From Prevotellaceae bacterium (lineage in GTDB: Bacteria > Bacteroidota > Bacteroidia > Bacteroidales > UBA932): 11,534 nt of DNA. Below, one piece after another: positions 7,260 through 11,534 of the stretch. The notes under the pieces are model-generated. The model was not told the origin of the DNA. It did no database searches and worked only from the letters and a program-made list of their open reading frames with translations. The stretch spans positions 1 to 11,534 of the forward strand of contig JAIROQ010000050.1 in assembly GCA_031257455.1 (NCBI GenBank), read 5' to 3'. A program made the translations under genes and the position numbers. The stretch's first letter is position 1. Each line of letters starts with the position of its first letter.

Positions 7260-7519
7260 GGCGTCAGCCCAATTAGTCACATTAGCACATTAATTCCTTA
7301 TTTTAATAACAAAACAGCCTTAGTAGTACTACATGCCCCGCCCTGCACATCGCGCGGCGCACGGGTTTTCCGCGATGCACCGGCAGTATGCCGCGCGAAA
7401 GGCAGGAGGCTACTTTGTATCCCCGCGCTTACGCACGGGGTTATTCACATTTCGCCCCTTCGGGGCTAATTAATGTGCTAATGTGGAAATGTGCTAATGT
7501 GACTAATTGGGCTGACGCC
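7260..7519. mobile_element. Inverted-repeat element with hairpin-rich centre (MITE-like)
   Basis: A 36-nt left arm (7260-7295, starting GGCGTCAGCCCAATTAG) matches the reverse complement of a right arm (7468-7519, ending CTAATTGGGCTGACGCC). The right arm carries an extra 16-nt copy of its inner repeat (7486-7501). The 172-nt centre is more GC-rich than its surroundings and dense in perfect short stems: GTAGTACTAC (7323-7332), CATCGCG with CGCGATG (7348-7354/7371-7377), CGGCA with TGCCG (7381-7393), CCCCG with CGGGG (7421-7440) and GCCCC with GGGGC (7454-7466). No ORF of note is inside. The layout fits a miniature inverted-repeat transposable element or a structured RNA gene. The arm ends are also the GC-rich joint found throughout the window, so the arms may simply be two facing repeat tracts. 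Confidence 0.5.
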
Positions 7520-7609
7520 ACTAACCACTAATCACTAAAATGGCGACAGGCGCACTGTCGAAAAGTCGCAAATCGAATATCGAGTATCGAAAAGTCGAGT
7601 ATCGAATTT
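7519..7609. repeat. Heptamer tracts with a small hairpin joint upstream of mfd
   Basis: CACTAAC-like heptamers (7519-7540) meet TCGAATA/TCGAGTA-like heptamers (about 7558-7609) at a joint containing GCGACAGGCGCACTGTCG (7543-7560). CGACAG (7544-7549) pairs perfectly with CTGTCG (7555-7560) around a 5-nt loop. The right array ends about 6 nt before the mfd -7 box. Confidence 0.6.
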
Positions 7610-7614
7610 TTTAA

Positions 7615-7622
7615 TACCTTTG
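7615..7622 (+). promoter_or_regulatory. -7 promoter box of mfd
   Basis: TACCTTTG fits TAnnTTTG and ends 10 nt before the GTG start of mfd. The region 19-21 nt upstream is heptamer repeat and contains no TTTG. The transcript would have only a few bases of leader. Confidence 0.4.
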
Positions 7623-7632
7623 TTCCGCAAAA

Positions 7633-10600
7633 GTGGATGCAGAAACATTAGTCAGACATTTTTCCGGACAGGAGGCTTTCCGGAAATTACATTCGCAATA
7701 CGCCGCGAATGAGAGGCAGGTTATGCTCCTGCATGGCCTGCACGGCGCGGCACGCACGCTGGCGGTAGCGGGACTGTTCAATACTTCGCCCGGAAATGTT
7801 ATATACATCGCGCCCAGCCGCGACTCCGCCGAATACCGCTGCCACGATTTGGAACTGTGGTGCAATCCCGAACATGTTTTCTTCCTTCCCGCTTCTTTCA
7901 AGCGCAGCATCGAATATGGACAGCCCGACACGTCACACAGAGTACAGCGTACCGCTGCACTGAATGCCCTGCGCACCGGCCTGTCGTGCATTGTGGTTAC
8001 TTATCCCGAAGCGTTGGCCGAGCTGGTGGTCGCCCGCGAAGAGATGGCGCGTAACTTGTTGCCGTTGCATACCGGCGAACATATTTCCATGGATTTCCTC
8101 TGTGAAACCCTGCATTCCTACGGCTTCGAGCGGGTCGATTTTGTGGCGGAACCCGGCCAGTATGCCGTGCGCGGAAGTATTGTCGATGTATTTTCTTTCG
8201 CCGGAAACCTTCCCTGCCGCATCGACTTTTTCGGCAACGAGGTGGAAAGTATCCGCACGTTCCATGTCAATACGCAACTGTCGGCGCAACGGTTGCCACA
8301 GGTAGAAATCATTGCGGACTTGCAGGAAACCGCCGGCGCTTCCCGGCGTTCCACCTTGCTTGAGTTTGCCGGCAGCCCGCTAACCGTATGGGTGGAAGAA
8401 TGGAAATATACACTCGGCATGTTGGAATTATTGTGGGAAAAAGAGCCGCTGCGCCCGGACCTGATGCCGCCGGAAGCCCTACTTGCCGCAGCGGGCGGCA
8501 AACATTTTCCGGCAGGTAAAGAAACAACCGTCCTCATCTCCGTCCCCTGCGCACCGTCCGGCTCCCTCTCCTCTGGGGAGGGTTGGGGGGAGGCGTCCTT
8601 TGCCACTTCTCCGCAACCGGTATTCAACAAAAATTTCGAGTTGCTCGCCGCCGACATCGCCGCGCACGCCGAACAGGGCTACCGGACATTTATCTTTTCA
8701 GGAAACAGCGCACAGACGGAACGGCTGAAAGCGGTTTTTACTTCTATCAAGAAAACGCATCTCCCGTTTGAGTTTGTACCGTTCACGCCGCACGAAGGAT
8801 TCATCGACCACACGCTGCGTATCTGCTGCTACACCGACCACCAGTTGTTCGAGCGTTATCACCGCGTGCCGTTGCGCCGCGCCGTAGAGAAAAACGAACG
8901 GCTGACATGGCAGGAATTGACCGGCATGCAAACCGGCGATTATATCGTGCATATCGACCACGGCATCGGCGTCTTCGGCGGATTGGTGAAAATGCACGTG
9001 AAGGGGAAAATACAGGAAGCGGTGAAACTGGTTTACCGCGATAATGACGTCCTGTTCGTCAATATACACGGGCTGCACCGCATTGCGAAGTACAAAAGCA
9101 GGGACAGCGAACCGCCGAAAATAAACAAACTCGGCAGCGCGACATGGCAAAACATGAAGCAATCGGCCAAAAGGAAAGTAAAGGATATTGCCCGCGAACT
9201 CATTGCCCTGTATGCCCTGCGCAAACAGACCAAAGGCTTTGCCTTTGCCGGCGACACTTACCTGCAGCACGAACTGGAGGCGTCATTTATTTATGAAGAC
9301 ACACCCGACCAGCTCAAAGCTACACAAGCCGTGAAAGCCGATATGGAACGCCCCTACCCCATGGACAGGCTCATTTGCGGAGACGTGGGTTTCGGGAAAA
9401 CGGAGGTGGCTATCCGCGCGGCATTCAAAGCCGCAGCCGACAGCAAACAGGTCGCCGTGCTGGTGCCGACCACCATTCTGGCATTGCAGCATTATAAAAC
9501 ATTTTCGGCACGGCTGGCCGATTTCCCGGTAACGGTCGATTATGTATCGCGCCTGCGTTCCGCCAGACAGGGCAGGGAAACATTGCAGGCGCTGGCGCAG
9601 GGAAAAGTCGATATCATTATCGGCACGCACAAACTGCTGGGCAAGGACGTACGCTTCAAAGAGCTGGGACTGCTCATCATTGACGAAGAACAAAAGTTCG
9701 GCGTATCGGCAAAAGAAAAACTGCGGCAACTGAAACTCCACGTGGATACGCTGGCCATGACCGCCACGCCTATCCCGCGCACATTGCAGTTTTCGCTGAT
9801 GGGCGCGCGCGACCTGTCCCTCATCCACACGCCGCCGCCCAACCGCCATCCGATAGTTACGGAAGTGCATCCGTTCCACGAAAACATTATCCGCGATGCT
9901 ATCCGGCACGAAATACAGCGCGGCGGGCAAGTGTTTTTCGTGCACAACCGCGTGGAGGACATTCAGGCAATGGCCGACACGCTCCGGCGTATCTGTCCGG
10001 AAGCATCGCTTGACATCGGGCATGGGCAAATGCCTTCCGGCCAACTGGAAAAAGTAATACTCGGATTTATGAACGGCGATTTCGACATACTGCTCTGCAC
10101 GACTATCATCGAAAACGGACTGGATATACCGAATGCGAACACGATTATCGTAGATAACGCACAGTATTTCGGGTTAAGCGATTTGCACCAGTTGCGCGGC
10201 CGCGTGGGGCGTTCCAACCGCAAAGCCTTCTGTTACCTGCTCGCGCCGCCGCCCATAGCCCTCACCGAAGACGCCCGCCGCCGCCTGAAAGCCATTGAAA
10301 CATTTTCGGAACTGGGCAGCGGCTTCAATATCGCCATGCAAGACCTCGATATTCGCGGCGCAGGCAACCTTCTGGGCGGCGAACAAAGCGGATTTATCGC
10401 AGATATCGGATTTGAAACCTACCAGAAAATCCTGAACGAAGCGCTATCTGAAATGGAGAATGGAGAAGGGAGAGTGGAGAATGACGACAAGCGCACAGTG
10501 GCGCCAGCCCACTCTCCACTCTCCCTTCTCCATTCTCCATTTATTGCCGACTGCGCCATTGATACCGACATGGAGATACTGATTCCCGACAGCTATGTCG

Positions 10601-11001
10601 GCAACGCCACCGAAAAGCTGCGCCTCTACAAGGAAATGGACAATATCACGGACGAAGGACAATTGCAAAAAATGATTGCCGAACTGACCGACCGCTTCGG
10701 CGCACTGCCGCCCGAAGTGAAGCAACTGTGCGATATTGTCCGGTTGCGGCGCCGGGCGATGATGCTGGGATTTGAAAAAATAACGCTTAAAAATAAACTG
10801 ATGATTGCTTATTTCGTGAGCAACCAGCAGTCGAATTATTACCGGTCGCCGCTATTTGCCCATATTTTACGGTATATTCAGGAACATCCCAAAGTTTTTA
10901 CCGTAAAAGAACAGCACAGCAAATTATCCCTGACAGTGAAAAATGTCCCCACCGTCCGCCACGCCATTGAAGTGCTGACGCTGCTGCAAATTAAGAATTA
11001 G
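7633..11001 (+). CDS. mfd: Transcription-repair coupling factor
   Basis: This 1122-residue DNA translocase removes RNA polymerase stalled at lesions and recruits UvrA for nucleotide excision repair. In order: a UvrB-like module (about 1-330) with a degenerate P-loop (GLHGAARTLA, 36-45); the CarD-like RNA polymerase interaction domain with GDYIVHIDHGIG (435-446); the translocase core with Walker A GDVGFGKT (583-590), DEEQ box (684-687), TATPIPRT, CTTIIENGLDIPN and QLRGRVGRSNR; the TRG motif (about 885-920, LDIRGAGNLLGGEQSGF); and the C-terminal UvrA-masking domain. The start is GTG at 7633; an in-frame TAA at 7612 leaves no earlier option and the first ATG is residue 31. Two linkers carry in-frame palindromic repeat DNA: about residues 307-322 and 940-970. 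Total length is still normal, so the inserts probably replaced flexible sequence. The last codons and TAG are repeat-derived. Confidence 0.97.
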   Translation: MDAETLVRHFSGQEAFRKLHSQYAANERQVMLLHGLHGAARTLAVAGLFNTSPGNVIYIAPSRDSAEYRCHDLELWCNPEHVFFLPASFKRSIEYGQPDTSHRVQRTAALNALRTGLSCIVVTYPEALAELVVAREEMARNLLPLHTGEHISMDFLCETLHSYGFERVDFVAEPGQYAVRGSIVDVFSFAGNLPCRIDFFGNEVESIRTFHVNTQLSAQRLPQVEIIADLQETAGASRRSTLLEFAGSPLTVWVEEWKYTLGMLELLWEKEPLRPDLMPPEALLAAAGGKHFPAGKETTVLISVPCAPSGSLSSGEGWGEASFATSPQPVFNKNFELLAADIAAHAEQGYRTFIFSGNSAQTERLKAVFTSIKKTHLPFEFVPFTPHEGFIDHTLRICCYTDHQLFERYHRVPLRRAVEKNERLTWQELTGMQTGDYIVHIDHGIGVFGGLVKMHVKGKIQEAVKLVYRDNDVLFVNIHGLHRIAKYKSRDSEPPKINKLGSATWQNMKQSAKRKVKDIARELIALYALRKQTKGFAFAGDTYLQHELEASFIYEDTPDQLKATQAVKADMERPYPMDRLICGDVGFGKTEVAIRAAFKAAADSKQVAVLVPTTILALQHYKTFSARLADFPVTVDYVSRLRSARQGRETLQALAQGKVDIIIGTHKLLGKDVRFKELGLLIIDEEQKFGVSAKEKLRQLKLHVDTLAMTATPIPRTLQFSLMGARDLSLIHTPPPNRHPIVTEVHPFHENIIRDAIRHEIQRGGQVFFVHNRVEDIQAMADTLRRICPEASLDIGHGQMPSGQLEKVILGFMNGDFDILLCTTIIENGLDIPNANTIIVDNAQYFGLSDLHQLRGRVGRSNRKAFCYLLAPPPIALTEDARRRLKAIETFSELGSGFNIAMQDLDIRGAGNLLGGEQSGFIADIGFETYQKILNEALSEMENGEGRVENDDKRTVAPAHSPLSLLHSPFIADCAIDTDMEILIPDSYVGNATEKLRLYKEMDNITDEGQLQKMIAELTDRFGALPPEVKQLCDIVRLRRRAMMLGFEKITLKNKLMIAYFVSNQQSNYYRSPLFAHILRYIQEHPKVFTVKEQHSKLSLTVKNVPTVRHAIEVLTLLQIKN
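8555..8598. repeat. In-frame GC-rich palindrome inside mfd
   Basis: CCCTCTCC (8564-8571) pairs with GGGGAGGG (8575-8582) around a TCT loop, with one G-T wobble, and is followed by a G-run ending GGAGGC. The DNA resembles a palindrome seen between genes in many bacteria. Here it is translated as a Gly/Ser-rich stretch around SLSSGEGWGEA (about residues 311-321), just before TSPQPVFNKNF, which looks like normal Mfd sequence again. The linker lies at the end of the UvrB-like module. Confidence 0.6.
10451..10542. repeat. In-frame 92-bp palindromic repeat element inside mfd
   Basis: Two arms, 10451-10480 and 10513-10542, are perfect 30-bp reverse complements built of about four 7-nt units (ATGGAGA-like). 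The 32-nt loop contains GACGACAAGCGCAC and GGCGCCAGCCC, the same core found at the intergenic joint 286-306. It is read through without a stop as residues of about 940-970, between the helix after the TRG motif and IADCAIDTDMEILIPD. Mfd homologues have a variable acidic linker there. Confidence 0.85.
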
Positions 11002-11216
11002 GAATTGGAGTGACCATTTACAGATTTGGAAATGTGCTAATGTGACTAATGTGCTAATGTGACTAATTGGGCTGGCGCGGTAGCCTGTCAACAATTCAAC
11101 AATTCAACAACTCAAAATTAAGCGTTGCCTGAGCCACATCAACCAACTACTTTAACTACTCTAACTACTCTAACTACTCTAACTACTTTAACTACCTTAA
11201 CTCCTCTAACTCCCTA
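10990..11216. repeat. Composite repeat region between mfd and the converging gene
   Basis: From the mfd end: ATTAAGAATTAGGAATTGG units that supply the mfd stop (10990-11008), an AATGTGCT/AATGTGACT array (11029-11066), the joint GGGCTGGCGCGGTAGCCTGTC shortened here to its ends GGGCTGGCGC and GCCTGTC (11069-11089), CAACAATT units (11089-11115), a possible decayed joint TAAGCGTTGCCTGAGCC (11119-11135), and CTAACTACT 9-nt units (11146-11216). The last array supplies the TAG stop of the gene on the minus strand. No separate terminator hairpin with a T-run is visible for either converging gene. Confidence 0.7.
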
Positions 11217-11534
11217 AGGTATTACTGCGCTCTGTATGGCGTTCCAGGGGCCTTTTTCGCCGGTGGTGTTTTCCCAGCGGAGGGCGAAGTACAGGGTTCT
11301 GCCACGCTGTTCATCCGGGAAAGTCAGGCGGAAAGGCGTGTGCGTGTCGAATGAAGAATGGGTGAGTTCCTCGTGGCTCGCGGGCGGCTCGTGGAGGACT
11401 GCCCATATCATTTCCGCGCCCTGCACACCAAAAGGTTTGCTCTTCTTTTCCGTGCCCTGCTCGTGGAAATGAACTTCTATGATACCCACGCCCACCAATA
11501 TCACAAATGCTTCTACAAAGGTAGTAGGCACGGG
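11214..11534 (-). CDS. C-terminal part of a hypothetical protein, cut by window edge
   Basis: The minus-strand frame is open from the right edge to a TAG at 11216-11214, giving at least 106 residues. The GTG at 11531 is probably an internal Val, because the frame continues upstream through the edge. The sequence ends in a pattern I associate with conserved Bacteroidota proteins of unknown function: KPFGVQGAEMIW, FDTHTPFRL, QRGRTLYFALRWENTTGEKGPW. The Trp- and aromatic-rich strands and the LRWENTTGEKGPW stretch resemble a fibronectin type III-like beta fold. No catalytic motif is visible. It converges on mfd across a repeat-filled spacer, and its stop codon lies at the start of the CTAACTACT array. 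I cannot assign a function. Confidence 0.7.
   Translation of the reverse strand, partial: PVPTTFVEAFVILVGVGIIEVHFHEQGTEKKSKPFGVQGAEMIWAVLHEPPASHEELTHSSFDTHTPFRLTFPDEQRGRTLYFALRWENTTGEKGPWNAIQSAVIP

Noticed and set aside
8564..8582. Rho-independent terminator
   Set aside because: The hairpin is in the middle of the intact mfd reading frame and has no following T-run.
9283..10044. 253-residue open frame antisense to mfd, and other long antisense frames such as 4459-4965 and 8118-8657
   Set aside because: They lie wholly within genes with unmistakable family motifs on the other strand or frame, and their translations look like low-complexity shadow sequence.
10451..10542. Frameshift or pseudogene break in mfd
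   Set aside because: The inserted palindrome keeps the frame, and normal Mfd motifs continue on both sides to the expected C-terminus.

Overview
The window is most likely chromosomal DNA of a Bacteroidota (Bacteroidales-like) bacterium. The protein sequences (LepA, Mfd, rhomboid protease, a membrane-anchored endonuclease/exonuclease/phosphatase and Sua5-type TsaC) look Bacteroidales-like. Four non-coding sites carry the Bacteroidota -7 promoter box TAnnTTTG, one of them with a TTTG box exactly 19 nt upstream. No Shine-Dalgarno sequence stands out at the starts I examined. No rRNA, tRNA, CRISPR array, transposase or phage gene is visible.

Layout: positions 1-332 are non-coding, with a leftward promoter near the left edge and a block of short tandem repeats. 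From 333 to 7107 all genes are on the minus strand. In transcription order they are lepA, rhomboid protease, membrane EEP-family hydrolase, GT4 glycosyltransferase, Sua5/TsaC (4-nt overlap with the glycosyltransferase), MNT nucleotidyltransferase, HEPN protein (4-nt overlap with MNT) and hotdog thioesterase (3 nt after HEPN). Positions 7108-7632 are a divergent intergenic region full of repeats. mfd (transcription-repair coupling factor) runs rightward from 7633 to 11001. A gene cut by the right edge converges on it from the minus strand (11214 to beyond 11534).

Functionally this is a housekeeping cluster: translation (lepA, tRNA t6A synthesis by TsaC), DNA repair (mfd), envelope-related genes (glycosyltransferase, rhomboid, EEP) and a thioesterase. 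A probable HEPN/MNT toxin-antitoxin pair sits directly upstream of the thioesterase.

The most unusual feature is the DNA between the genes. Almost every uncoupled gene boundary is built from short tandem repeats, mostly 7-nt units and some of 8 or 9 nt. The unit changes abruptly at short GC-rich joints that share a core resembling GACARGC...GGCGYCAGCC. About a dozen such joints are recognisable. The tracts often begin inside the last codons of a gene and supply its stop codon. One complete copy, with perfect 30-bp inverted arms of a heptamer repeat around the same core, lies in frame inside mfd. A second, unrelated GC-rich palindrome is also in frame inside mfd. A 260-bp inverted-repeat element with a hairpin-rich centre lies between lepA and mfd. 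Together these suggest a dispersed repeat family able to enter or grow into genes without breaking the reading frame.
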